DNA of 64,000 nucleotides from JALEFZ01 sp964564415. GTDB lineage: Bacteria; Bacteroidota; Bacteroidia; J057. Position numbers and translations under genes: made by a program. The notes beneath the pieces are model-generated. The model made no database searches. It was not told where the DNA came from and was given only the letters and a program-made list of their open reading frames with translations. Where the stretch lies: NCBI GenBank assembly GCA_964564415.1, contig CAZMAV010000006.1, forward strand, positions 1 to 64,000, written 5' to 3'. Of this stretch, positions 34,588-43,195 are shown one piece after another (position 1 is the first letter of the stretch; each line of letters begins with the position of its first letter).

Positions 34588-35853
34588 ATGCAATTCAAAG
34601 GATTCCTTTTAATAATCGTTCTTCTACTTTCCCTGGGAGGGAGTCTTCAGGGACAATCGATCAGCCGCTCGGGTGTGGGTGCTCCTGCCGAAGATTTTTC
34701 TGCCCTACGCCGCTTTCCCTGTGGAGGAAGCACTGTATTCGAAGAAAATGTAGACAGCCAAGCTCTGCCCCAGGATTGGGTGGTGGTAGATCAGGATGGA
34801 GCTACCCCTCGGGGACAAATTCAGTTTATTTTTCCTGAAGGAGGATGGCAGGTGGTCAAAGACCTCAAGGATACGACCAACGGTAATTTTGTCTTCGCTT
34901 CCCCCGCATGGTATGAAGATTCTGTCGCCGCCAATGACTGGCTGATTTCTCCCCTCATTGGCCCCCTCCCCCCCAATACCTGCCTATCCTGGTATGCCTA
35001 TTCGGTGGATCAATTTTTTCCGGAGGATTACGAAGTATGGGTCTCGACTAGCGGAAATACCCCTGTGGATTTCTTGACCAATGGGAGCCTGATTACAGAG
35101 GTAGAAAATGAGGGGACAGAGTTTACTTTTCGCTCCACATCTTTGGCCAACTTTGAAGGGGAGGAAGTCTTCATCGCCTTTCGCCACACCTCAGACGATC
35201 GGTTTATCCTGGCCCTGGATCAGATCCGACTGGCAAAGGTAGAAGCCAGAGACATGGCAATTTTTGAGGTCGCCGAAATTCGTGCCAAGGCCAATGAGGT
35301 CGTTCCCATTTCAGGTTCCATCATCAATAGAGGCCTGGATTCGGTGCGCTTTGACTCGGGCTTTTTCAGGATCAGCTATCAGGTGGACACCGAAGAAGTC
35401 AATACCTACACCTATCCTACCGGCTTTAAAATAGCGCCCAACGATACCCTGAATTTTGTCCATGATAGCCTTTGGATTCCCAGCGAAAACAAGGTCTACC
35501 GGATAGAGGTCTGGATTACCCGTACCGTCAATGATAACAATACCCAGAATGATACCCTTGGATTCTGGCAAGGCATCGGGACTTTTACCCAAAATGAAGC
35601 CTTGCTTTCTTCGCCCTCGGTTGCTGTTTATCCCAATCCTGCATCTTCGACCCTGAACATTGAGCTAAAAACAGATCAGCGCCCCTGGAGCTTCCTGCTT
35701 TTTGACAGGACTGGAAGGAAACTGCGAGAGCAGCAGGGATTAAAGGCTGAAAGCACTAGCCTTGACATAGGTGGATTAGCTCCTGGAATGTACCTTTTGC
35801 AAATTTGGTCGGAGGGGCAAATGATGGGAAGCCAACGGATCATCAAGAGGTAA
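34588..35853 (+). CDS. T9SS-sorted choice-of-anchor J protein
   Basis: A 421-residue secreted protein with a signal peptide (1-23, ...GGSLQGQ). A cleaved-adhesin/choice-of-anchor J-type jelly-roll domain spans about 45-215 (LPQDWVVVDQDG, FVFASPAWYED, NDWLISPLIGPLP, VFIAFRHTSDDRFILALDQI). A second beta domain follows (about 220-330, CARDB-like), then a T9SS type A sorting domain (about 345-421: VAVYPNPASSTLNIEL...GLAPGMYLLQIWSEG...IIKR). It is expected to be exported to the surface through the type IX system; the binding partner is unknown. The WG-repeat lipoprotein gene ends 13 bases away on the opposite strand. Confidence 0.85.
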   Translation: MQFKGFLLIIVLLLSLGGSLQGQSISRSGVGAPAEDFSALRRFPCGGSTVFEENVDSQALPQDWVVVDQDGATPRGQIQFIFPEGGWQVVKDLKDTTNGNFVFASPAWYEDSVAANDWLISPLIGPLPPNTCLSWYAYSVDQFFPEDYEVWVSTSGNTPVDFLTNGSLITEVENEGTEFTFRSTSLANFEGEEVFIAFRHTSDDRFILALDQIRLAKVEARDMAIFEVAEIRAKANEVVPISGSIINRGLDSVRFDSGFFRISYQVDTEEVNTYTYPTGFKIAPNDTLNFVHDSLWIPSENKVYRIEVWITRTVNDNNTQNDTLGFWQGIGTFTQNEALLSSPSVAVYPNPASSTLNIELKTDQRPWSFLLFDRTGRKLREQQGLKAESTSLDIGGLAPGMYLLQIWSEGQMMGSQRIIKR

Positions 35854-35866
35854 AGGCTGGCATGGA

Positions 35867-37090
35867 TTAATTGAGGGGCTCTGGCTCTATCCAAATTACA
35901 TTCCCTCCCCGGTCTATGTAGGCGTATCTGCCGTCATAGTCTCCGTGTATAGGCCCAAGTCTTACGGGTGCTACGCCCTTGTTGAAAAAGCCCGCCCATC
36001 GAAACTCGAAGTCGGTAATCATGCTTCTATCACGGTGGAGGTAGCCCCATAGTCCGCCCAGTTTAACGGCAGCCAGTTCCTCTTTAAAGCCCCTGGCATG
36101 CTGGTATTTGGGATTGATAATGAATTCGCCCTTCAGGTTGATGAATCCCCATTTGCCTCCGACATCAATGGTGGCTGAGGGTATCTCGGGATAGGAAAGA
36201 GAATTGCCGAGTTTACTTCCCACCAGGGCAGGGGCGAGGCCATGTCCGTACATCCCAATCCAGTCAAAGTCTGCTTCCATCATGGGAGCTCCGTGGATGT
36301 TGACCAATTGGGTCTTTCGCTTTTCGGAGGGATCCACCCTCTCCCCATACCAGTTGGGCCGGACGGCTCCATACCCATTGATAAAGTAAGTGAGAATGTC
36401 GTATTGAGGGAGGTAGCGATAGCCTTTGCGGTCGATGAGCATTTTTTCCTGATCTTCCTTGACGACGAGGGCAAAACCCTGGCGAAAGTCTGCGGGAAGC
36501 AAAAACTGTGGCTCTATGATCATTTCTCCATAGGCGTTGATATAGCCCCACCGCCCCCTTCCCCGGCGGTAGACGTAGACATTAGCTAGGCCCTGACGAA
36601 AGCGCCTTGCCGAACGGATATCGGAATTGCGAAAGACTTCTTCTCCTTTTTTATTGACATAGACCCACTCCCTTTTTGTAGCTCCCTTACCAGCTACGAC
36701 GGCGGCTGCCAGCCCCTCCGAAAAGATATAGGCTTCGTGAGCGGCCAAAGCAATGGAATCAGGGTCGTAAAAGGCACCCGAAACCGGGGGGGAATAGAAG
36801 ATGGGATTGATGATAAAATTTCCCTCGATGTCGATAAATCCCCATTTCCCATCGGTAGGCATGTTGCGCTTTCGAAAACTCCCTCCAACGTTGACCCCTG
36901 CCAGTCCTTCCGAAAAAGGCATGGCATAGGTGTACTGAGGGGAGATGATCTGCGAACCGCTGGCATCCATGTAGCCATAGGAACTTTCGTTCCACATGAC
37001 CAGGTAAACCTCCTCGGTAGGAGGAATATTGGTATTGGAGCTGCACCCCTGGAGGATTATGAGAAGGAGGATGAGGATAAAAAGCCGCAT
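35867..37090 (-). CDS. WG-repeat lipoprotein
   Basis: A 407-residue lipoprotein: signal peptide MRLFILILLLIILQ ending in lipobox LQGC. The rest consists of WG (KWGFIDxxGxxIIxPxF) beta repeats, at least seven of them. Examples are KWGFIDIEGNFIINPIF, EWVYVNKKGEEVF, RWGYINAYGEMIIEPQF, KWGFINLKGEFIINPKY and LWGYLHRDRSMITDFEF. The repeats form a solenoid- or propeller-like scaffold; the function of the family is undefined. The gene lies downstream of crotonase on the same strand, but strong terminators separate them. Confidence 0.88.
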   Translation of the reverse strand: MRLFILILLLIILQGCSSNTNIPPTEEVYLVMWNESSYGYMDASGSQIISPQYTYAMPFSEGLAGVNVGGSFRKRNMPTDGKWGFIDIEGNFIINPIFYSPPVSGAFYDPDSIALAAHEAYIFSEGLAAAVVAGKGATKREWVYVNKKGEEVFRNSDIRSARRFRQGLANVYVYRRGRGRWGYINAYGEMIIEPQFLLPADFRQGFALVVKEDQEKMLIDRKGYRYLPQYDILTYFINGYGAVRPNWYGERVDPSEKRKTQLVNIHGAPMMEADFDWIGMYGHGLAPALVGSKLGNSLSYPEIPSATIDVGGKWGFINLKGEFIINPKYQHARGFKEELAAVKLGGLWGYLHRDRSMITDFEFRWAGFFNKGVAPVRLGPIHGDYDGRYAYIDRGGNVIWIEPEPLN

Positions 37091-37184
37091 GAAAAATTAT
37101 TGATCCGGAATATAAATAATTTGTCCTGATAGCAAAAGCACCTTTCTCTACGCTTATAAGAAAAAGGTGCCTAAATAAGCTGAG

Positions 37185-37217
37185 GTAAAAAAAGCCTTAC
37201 TTCGGATCGTAAGGCTT
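37185..37217 (-). terminator. Crotonase terminator overlapping its stop codon
   Basis: On the minus strand AAGCCTTAC (37209-37217) pairs with GTAAGGCTT (37192-37200), followed by TTTTTTT. The first stem arm contains the TAA stop. A second, weaker hairpin GCACCTTTTT..AAAGGTGC lies further on, around 37138-37171. Confidence 0.88.
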
Positions 37218-38007
37218 ACTGTCCTTTAAATTTGGGTTTTCTTTTTTCGATAAAGGCCTGTGTTCCTTCCTTTCCGTCCTCTGAGGTGATGGCCTTGGCA
37301 AAGCTCTCGGCTTCGACCTCGTATCCATTACAGTCCTCGATGCCGTTGCGGCTGCGGTAGCCTGCATTGATAGCGTGGAGGGTATAGCGAATGGCTAGGG
37401 GAGATTGCTCGTAGGCCTTTCTCAGGATGTCCAGGCATTTATCTGCGAGTTCACCCCGTGTGGTTATATAATTGACCAGGCCCAGGCGGTAGGCTTCCTC
37501 AGCATTGATCATATCGCCGGTGATGAGGAGTTCTGTAGCCTTTCCCCTTCCTATGAGTTGGGCCAGGCGCTGGGTACCTCCATAACCGGCCAGGAGTCCA
37601 AGCTTGACTTCAGGCTGTCCAAACTGGGCATTCTCAGAAGCAATACGCATATGGCAGGCCATGGCCAATTCGCAGCCCCCTCCCAGGGCAAAACCATTGA
37701 CGGCGGCGATGATGGGCTTGTGAGAATTTTCTATGGCAAAGAATACCTCCTGACCAAAGCGGCTGGCTTCCATCGCCTTAGCTTCGTCCAACTGCGAAAG
37801 CTCGGAGATGTCGGCTCCTGCGGCGAAAGCCCTGTCTCCCGCCCCGATGATGACAGCACCTTTGACGTCATCGTCCTCGTTGAGCTTTTTGACCGCATCA
37901 TAAAGTTCCTCCAGCAACTCGCGTTTGAGGGCGTTCAAGACCTTTGGACGGTTCAACATGATGACCAGGGTATGGTTCTTCTTTTCCGTTAAGATGGTAT
38001 TGTACAT
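37216..38007 (-). CDS. Enoyl-CoA hydratase (crotonase family)
   Basis: Crotonase-fold enzyme, likely hydrating short trans-2-enoyl-CoAs in beta-oxidation or amino-acid breakdown. It has an oxyanion-hole segment AFAAGADISEL (60-70), NGFALGGGCELA with catalytic Glu113, and QPEVKLGLLAGYGGTQRL with Glu133. Both hydratase acids are present. The start ATG at 38007 (MYNTILTEKK) gives 263 residues, the usual length. The longer in-frame ATG at 38070 is rejected because those codons are the upstream gene's terminator hairpin (38042-38070). Confidence 0.93.
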   Translation of the reverse strand: MYNTILTEKKNHTLVIMLNRPKVLNALKRELLEELYDAVKKLNEDDDVKGAVIIGAGDRAFAAGADISELSQLDEAKAMEASRFGQEVFFAIENSHKPIIAAVNGFALGGGCELAMACHMRIASENAQFGQPEVKLGLLAGYGGTQRLAQLIGRGKATELLITGDMINAEEAYRLGLVNYITTRGELADKCLDILRKAYEQSPLAIRYTLHAINAGYRSRNGIEDCNGYEVEAESFAKAITSEDGKEGTQAFIEKRKPKFKGQ

Positions 38008-38034
38008 GATAGTCTGGCACTTTACTGCGATATA

Positions 38035-38070
38035 AATAAAAATGGGAAGATTTTCCATCAATCTTCCCAT
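38035..38070 (-). terminator. Terminator of coiled-coil gene
   Basis: Perfect 11-bp stem on the minus strand: ATGGGAAGATT (38060-38070) / AATCTTCCCAT (38042-38052), followed by TTTTATTT. It lies 31 bases after the stop of the coiled-coil gene and just before the crotonase start. Confidence 0.88.
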
Positions 38071-38100
38071 GCGCTTTCCTCTGTATATAACACGTCGGTT

Positions 38101-39027
38101 TTATTCTTTTATTTTTCCGCTGTAGTCCTCAGGATCGAATGAACTATCCGAAAATTTGTCCTCTCCCAGATCGGGATAAAACTCCGATTTCATCAGGTAT
38201 TCGATTTCTTCAATGGTCTGCTGGGTCTGCTCTGTTTCGAAGAGGAGATTTTCGATCATGACATCTTCTCGTTCTGTATTTTGCAGGGTAATGGGCTGGT
38301 CCTTGATGTATTCGACCATCTCTTCAATGGTCTGCAATTGTTCTTCAATGACCTCTCTGCTCTCCCTTACCTTATAATAATTGTCCATGCGCATCTGGAG
38401 GAGCTTGAGGCGCTTCTCCTTAACCTTGCGAAGCCTGGAGGATGCATTTTTCAATTCCTGATTAAGCCTGTCGATTTCCTGAACCGTTTTTTGGATCACC
38501 GTCTCATTGGTTAGGGCAGGAAACTTATCCCTGAAGTAGAGGAGTCGGGCATAGGAGAGTTCAATAGCGTTGAGTTTGTTAAGGAAATTATTGACCAGGG
38601 AAAGAACGGCAGAACTGGTCTTGTTGAATCCTTCCTTTACGGCTTTGATTCTCTTTCTCAACTTATCGAAGCGTTGCTGAGATTCTTGGGTGAGGTCGTT
38701 GTAATAATCAACCAGGGTTTTGGTCTTCTGAAAGGCATCGATGTCCTTCTGGTACTTGGCATTGATCGCCCGGATAAAGCGGGGATGATTGCTGATGGCG
38801 CTGAGGGCCATGAGTTCGGCGCCTCCACCCATGAGTATGACAGACCAGATCAGCATGGTGGAATCCATATTGAGCAGGCTACTCAGTTCAGGAGCAAGAA
38901 AAACGCCAAGGGCAGCCACACCAGTAACGATAGCCATGATGGTCAGGTGTACTGGCCAAAAGAAGGCTTCTTTGGTGTAGTTGATGAATTTCTGAATTCT
39001 AGGTTTTCCTTTTTTATCTTTTGCCAA
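38101..39027 (-). CDS. Hypothetical membrane protein with coiled-coil domain
   Basis: Unrecognised 308-residue protein. Two transmembrane helices (about 27-47 and 57-80) are followed by a long, highly charged alpha-helical region (about 88-275) with coiled-coil heptads (LVDYYNDLTQESQQRFDKL, EIDRLNQELKNASSRLRKV). The tail is acidic (EDKFSDSSFDPEDYSG). The coiled coil is probably cytoplasmic. The arrangement suits a scaffold or a membrane-anchored organiser; no function is assigned. It has its own terminator. Confidence 0.65.
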   Translation of the reverse strand: MAKDKKGKPRIQKFINYTKEAFFWPVHLTIMAIVTGVAALGVFLAPELSSLLNMDSTMLIWSVILMGGGAELMALSAISNHPRFIRAINAKYQKDIDAFQKTKTLVDYYNDLTQESQQRFDKLRKRIKAVKEGFNKTSSAVLSLVNNFLNKLNAIELSYARLLYFRDKFPALTNETVIQKTVQEIDRLNQELKNASSRLRKVKEKRLKLLQMRMDNYYKVRESREVIEEQLQTIEEMVEYIKDQPITLQNTEREDVMIENLLFETEQTQQTIEEIEYLMKSEFYPDLGEDKFSDSSFDPEDYSGKIKE

Positions 39028-39205
39028 GGTAATTTCCGCTTAATTATTGTAAGAGGTCAAGAGTAGAAGGAATCAACTTAACTTACGCACAAAGCTGGGT
39101 TTCCGTTGTTTCCTCTCTGGGAAAATAAACATCCCCTCCTTAAATTGAAAATCATTAATTCGATATTAATGTTTCCCACAAATCTTTTCCGGCTTTAAAA
39201 CTAGA

Positions 39206-39285
39206 TAGCGCTTTTAGGGTTGAGAGCAAGTTATCTATGATAACCCTGACCGCGCCCTGGCCACTTATTCATTCGTGATAATCAC
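39206..39285 (-). repeat. Dispersed nested inverted repeat, copy C (truncated)
   Basis: Read on the minus strand, it starts GTGATTATCACGAATGAAT and keeps the inner arms GCGC..TCAGGGTTATC and CAACCCTAAAAGCGCTA, aligning with about three quarters of copy D. The distal arm is missing. Its outer end touches the gltX stop codon (39285-39287). Confidence 0.7.
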
Positions 39286-40826
39286 TATCCTGCTGGAATC
39301 TCCTCTCTGGCCCGGTCGATGCGCCTGAGGCTTTCTTCCTTTCCGATCAGGCTTGCAATGTCAAAAACTCCCGGTCCTCCAGCTACTCCTGTCAGGGCGA
39401 GGCGGAGGGGAGCCATGACCTCGCCCATGCCCAATTCCCTTTCTGCGAGGTGATCCTTGAATATCTTCTCGATTTTCCCTGCTTCCCAGGACGAAACATC
39501 TTCAAATTTATTTTTTAAGTCAGCCAGGATCTCCGGCGAATCGGCCTTCCAGCGCTTTTTGACCATCTTTTCATCATAGTCCTGCGGACTTTCAAAAAAG
39601 TACATGGCCTGATCTACAAAGTCTTCGATCACCGCCGCCCGCTCTTGCATGAGTTCGATTACCCTGAGGAGATAGTCCTTTTCTGGCATCTTCAATCCCT
39701 TTTCTTCAATCACTTTTGCTACCAGTGGAAGGAGTTGATCCGGGCTTTTTTGGCGAATGTAGGTCTGGTTGAACCAGCGCAGCTTGTCCAGGTCAAATTT
39801 GGCGGCGGAATTGCCGATCCTCTCAAGGTCGAAGCGCTCGATCAACCTGTCCTTTTCCATAAGCTCTTCATCATCTCCAGGATTCCACCCCAGGAGAGAA
39901 AGGAAGTTCATGAGGGCATCGGGAAGGTATCCATCTTCACGGTATCCTGAAGATATCTTTCCGTTATCGGGGTCTTTCCAGGCGGTGGGAAAAACCGAGA
40001 ATCCCATTTTATCCCCCTGGCGCTTGGACATTTTGCCCTTGCCATTGGGATTGAGAATGAGGGGAAGGTGGACAAATTTGGGCATATGAGCCTCCCATCC
40101 CAAGGCCCTGTAAAGCATCACGTGGAGGGGAGTTGAGGATAGCCATTCCTCCCCACGAATAATATGGGTAATTCCCATGAGGTAATCATCCACTACTACC
40201 GCGAGGTGGTAGGTAGGCATCGCATCCGATTTAAGCAGGATCTTATCGTCCAATTGGGAGGAATGAAAGACCACCCAGTCCCTCACGATATCGTGAAAGC
40301 GAATGTCTTCCTTTTTGGGCATCTTGAACCGGACCACATAGGGGTCTCCATTGGCGATTCGCCGCTCTACCTCTTTTTTTGACAAGGTCAGGCTATTGGT
40401 CATGTCGCGGCGGGTGGCGTAGTTGTATTGCTGCACCTGCGAACCGGCTTGCTTGAGCCTTTCCCGCATGGCATCAAGTTCCTCTGAAGTATCGAAGGCC
40501 AGGTAAGCCAGGCCTTTTTCTACCAGTTGATTTGCATATTTCTGATAGATGCCTTCTTCTTGCCTATCGCTTTGGCGATAGGGGCCCTTGTTTCCTCCCT
40601 CTCTGACGCCTTCAGAAAAATCGATGCCGAGCCAGTGCAAGGCTTCGACGATGTAGTCTTCAGCTCCGGAAACAAAGCGTGTGCGATCGGTGTCTTCAAT
40701 TCGTAGGATAAAACGGCCCTGATGCTTTTTTGCAAAGAGATAATTGTAGAGGGCCGTTCGGACACCCCCAATGTGGAGAGGACCGGTAGGACTTGGAGCA
40801 AAACGAACAGCAACTTGGTCGCTCAT
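39285..40826 (-). CDS. gltX: Glutamyl-tRNA synthetase
   Basis: Class I aminoacyl-tRNA synthetase charging tRNA with glutamate. It has the HIGH-type motif PSPTGPLHIGGVRTALYNYLFA near the N-terminus (given here as the key PLHIGG) and the KMSKR-type motif GKMSKRQGD near the middle. Between them is RFKMPKKEDIRFHDIVRD, and the C-terminal anticodon-binding helical domain follows. The 513 residues are full length. The ATG at 40826 (MSDQVAVRFAPSP) is chosen over an upstream in-frame ATG that would add 36 non-conserved residues. The gene ends against repeat copy C. Confidence 0.97.
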   Translation of the reverse strand: MSDQVAVRFAPSPTGPLHIGGVRTALYNYLFAKKHQGRFILRIEDTDRTRFVSGAEDYIVEALHWLGIDFSEGVREGGNKGPYRQSDRQEEGIYQKYANQLVEKGLAYLAFDTSEELDAMRERLKQAGSQVQQYNYATRRDMTNSLTLSKKEVERRIANGDPYVVRFKMPKKEDIRFHDIVRDWVVFHSSQLDDKILLKSDAMPTYHLAVVVDDYLMGITHIIRGEEWLSSTPLHVMLYRALGWEAHMPKFVHLPLILNPNGKGKMSKRQGDKMGFSVFPTAWKDPDNGKISSGYREDGYLPDALMNFLSLLGWNPGDDEELMEKDRLIERFDLERIGNSAAKFDLDKLRWFNQTYIRQKSPDQLLPLVAKVIEEKGLKMPEKDYLLRVIELMQERAAVIEDFVDQAMYFFESPQDYDEKMVKKRWKADSPEILADLKNKFEDVSSWEAGKIEKIFKDHLAERELGMGEVMAPLRLALTGVAGGPGVFDIASLIGKEESLRRIDRAREEIPAG

Positions 40827-41080
40827 ATGTGGTAAAAACCTTAAAAAATAAAAAATGTTGGCGGATGGAAAGGATCTGTCAGATCGGGAGGGTAAATTTA
40901 AAGGAGTAGGGGGGCAGTTGCAACCGATGGGCAAACAATTGGGAGGAAAGCGAGCAAATATTCCTCTCGAGAGGGGATAGATCTGTATTGGAAAAAATAA
41001 CTTCTAAATTCATCCTGGAGTTATAAGGGCCATTTACAATGAGGTGAGCCTATCGACTTTGATTTTCAAACATCAGGCAA

Positions 41081-41797
41081 ATGGAAAGAGCAAAGCTTAG
41101 CTTAGCCAAGGGAATACAGAAATACCTGGGTGAATTTGTCTACGGCGGTATCGACGGTTCGGTGACGACCTTTGCGGTGGTCTCGGCTGCTATTGGGGCT
41201 GAGCAGCCCATAGATGTGATTCTCATCCTTGGTTTTGCTAATCTCTTTGCCGATGGGTTTGCCATGTCGGTGGGGGCCTACCTTTCTTCCAAGGCCGAGC
41301 AGGATAGCTACGAAAAGCATTTTCGGGAGGAACGGGAAAAGATCGATCAGGATTTTCAGGTCGAAAGCGATAAGCTAAGGGAGATTTTTAGGAAAAAAGG
41401 TTTTGAGGGCCGACTTCTGAATGAGGTGGTTGAGGTATTTATCCAAAATCCCATGCAGTGGGTAGATATCAAAATGAAGGAGGAACTGGAGATCATCGAG
41501 GAAGTCAAGTCTCCTCTGGCCATGGGGGGAGTGACCTACCTTTCCTTTATTCTGATTGGCTTGATCCCGCTTTTGATCTATGCCTTCAGCTTTATGCTCT
41601 CTTTTGACTACAAAGAGCTGTTTTTTGCTTCCAGTCTGTTGACAGCCTTTGGCTTTGTGATCATTGGATACCTCAAGGCCTGGGTAGCCGAAACGTCGAT
41701 TTTTAGGGGTATTGCAGAAACCATGGCCCTTGGAGGGATCGCAGCTGGAGTTTCCTATGTGGCCGGAGATATTTTGGAGAAGATGTTAATGGGATAA
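41081..41797 (+). CDS. VIT1/CCC1-family iron/manganese transporter
   Basis: A 238-residue inner-membrane protein of the vacuolar-iron-transporter family. The first helix carries FVYGGIDGSVTTFAVVSAA and the second FANLFADGFAMSVGAYLSSKAE. A long cytoplasmic metal-binding helical insert (about 75-145, Glu-rich: EEREKIDQDFQVESDKL, MKEELEIIEEV) precedes three more helices. In plants and yeast the family exports Fe2+ or Mn2+ from the cytosol; the direction and metal here are inferred. It is divergent from gltX, with a 254-base gap, and followed by repeat copy D. Confidence 0.92.
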   Translation: MERAKLSLAKGIQKYLGEFVYGGIDGSVTTFAVVSAAIGAEQPIDVILILGFANLFADGFAMSVGAYLSSKAEQDSYEKHFREEREKIDQDFQVESDKLREIFRKKGFEGRLLNEVVEVFIQNPMQWVDIKMKEELEIIEEVKSPLAMGGVTYLSFILIGLIPLLIYAFSFMLSFDYKELFFASSLLTAFGFVIIGYLKAWVAETSIFRGIAETMALGGIAAGVSYVAGDILEKMLMG

Positions 41798-41834
41798 AAT
41801 CTAAAGGTGTTTTTTGCTTGACTACTTAATTAAT

Positions 41835-41943
41835 GATTATCACGAATGAATGGCTAAAGCGCTGTTGGGGATATCATAAGTAATTTATTTTCAACCCCAA
41901 TAGCGCTATTGATTGTATCCCCAAAAAATGATTCGTGATAATC
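41835..41943 (+). repeat. Dispersed nested inverted repeat, copy D (best preserved)
   Basis: Perfect 13-bp outer arms GATTATCACGAAT (41835-41847) and ATTCGTGATAATC (41931-41943). Inner arms AGCGCTGTTGGGG and CCCCAATAGCGCT pair at 12 of 13 positions around an A/T-rich loop. 109 bp, no ORF. Confidence 0.85.
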
Positions 41944-42045
41944 ACTATTGAGTTATTTGGTCAGAAAAATTTGATAGTGAAAAAGGATTGTGAATATTTT
42001 TATCTTTAGTAGCGCGAGAAAAATAACTTCCCTAATTCGGTTAGA

Positions 42046-42131
42046 GATCTCGTTCCAGATCAAGGAAGAAAATCTGAGCCTGGCGGGCCAGGTGAAGGTT
42101 TTCTGACGCAGAGATGGGGCGAGAGATCAGG
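42046..42131. repeat. Second, unrelated imperfect palindrome
   Basis: About 85 bases that fold on themselves around the centre CCTGGCGGGCCAGG, with flanking pairs AGAAAA/TTTTCT, CCA/TGG and GATCTCG/CGAGAGATC. It resembles a long RNA or DNA hairpin element rather than a terminator (no T run). No second copy was seen in this window. Confidence 0.5.
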
Positions 42132-42171
42132 CGAAGAAGGCCAACTTATTTTTTGAGCGTTACTTAGGTCT

Positions 42172-42214
42172 TTATCAGGAATAAATGGGTAAAACCCTGT
42201 TGGGATTATGTCCC
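42172..42214 (+). repeat. Probable left-half copy (F) of the dispersed repeat
   Basis: TTATCAGGAATAAATGGG and CCCTGTTGGGATTATGTC line up with the left part of copies B and D. The inner right arm and outer right arm are missing or unrecognisable. Confidence 0.45.
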
Positions 42215-42288
42215 AAATTTTTTGATAGACCAAGGGTGCTAATCATCAAGCCCAAAGCCACTGTAAATATCCTTAAATTTATCGATCC

Positions 42289-42561
42289 ATGTCCATCAAA
42301 TTCATCGACTTTGTACCAGAGCAGATTCGCCCTCCTAAGCTATTTTCCGAAGCCAGTTACAGCAGTCTCGAAGAATGCCGCATCCAAATGGATGAATGGG
42401 TCCGAAAAAATGATCCAGAAATCATTCAGATCGAAACCGTAATCCTGCCTAACATCTACAATAAAAAAGAAGAGGGAAGCGATGACGTGGAACTCAAAAC
42501 CTACGCCTCGGATGGTTATTCTAACAGATGGCATCAGTTTTTTCGGCTGTGGTATAGGTAA
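42289..42561 (+). CDS. Small hypothetical protein
   Basis: A 90-residue acidic cytoplasmic protein. It has no signal or membrane segment. The sequence IETVILPNIYNKK and the C-terminal WHQFFRLWYR look like a short conserved family of unknown function seen in Bacteroidota (my recollection, unverified). It opens a run of small plus-strand genes reaching to the peroxiredoxin. Confidence 0.55.
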   Translation: MSIKFIDFVPEQIRPPKLFSEASYSSLEECRIQMDEWVRKNDPEIIQIETVILPNIYNKKEEGSDDVELKTYASDGYSNRWHQFFRLWYR

Positions 42562-42694
42562 AATCGCCAGTATCTATTTATCTTGATAGACTTATTTTTG
42601 ACCTAATCACCATCCACCTTAAGAGCCTGCCTATCGAGGCCCTCGGTATTAAGTACAGGTGAAGGTTTCAACCCTTCCTACCCAATAAAGGTCT

Positions 42695-43150
42695 ATGGAA
42701 TTAAAGGCACACATCGGATTTGGCCCCATTAAGTTTGGCCAAAGCATGGAAAAAGTCAGAGAAATATTGGGTTCCTCCGGTGAGGAACAGGTAGAGACCT
42801 TTGGAGATGGCTCCTCCAATATCCACCTTCGATACATGGATTATGGCATAGAGCTGGATTTCAATTCTGAAGATGGCTTCGTGCTGGGGTGCATGACTTT
42901 TTATTCTGACGAATTCACCTGGATGGGAGAGAAATTGATTGGAAGGGGGGAAAAGGAATTGCTGGAATGCTTTGAACAACTACCCGTCGATGACCTCACC
43001 CTGGACAATGACCTTAGCGAACTCCAAATGAAGGATTATCAGTCCGATTCAAATGGCCTTTCGATCTGGATTCACCAGGGCAGGGTGCATTCGATTTCTC
43101 TCTTTCCGGAATATGCCGCTGATGGAAACCGGATTATCTGGCCCGATTGA
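42695..43150 (+). CDS. Hypothetical acidic protein
   Basis: A 151-residue, strongly acidic protein. The N-terminal half contains FGPIKFGQSMEKVREILG, a pattern seen in small proteins where a Gly-rich turn starts a helix, and YGIELDFNSEDGFVLGCMTFYSDEF. The acid-rich composition resembles polymorphic-toxin immunity proteins, but no toxin gene is adjacent. It lies 133 bases after the preceding small gene and 45 bases before the DUF3592 gene. Function is unknown. Confidence 0.6.
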   Translation: MELKAHIGFGPIKFGQSMEKVREILGSSGEEQVETFGDGSSNIHLRYMDYGIELDFNSEDGFVLGCMTFYSDEFTWMGEKLIGRGEKELLECFEQLPVDDLTLDNDLSELQMKDYQSDSNGLSIWIHQGRVHSISLFPEYAADGNRIIWPD

Positions 43151-43195
43151 GCCTGGCTTTGAAATGTGATAATAGTCTTTGTATAGTTTTTTTTC

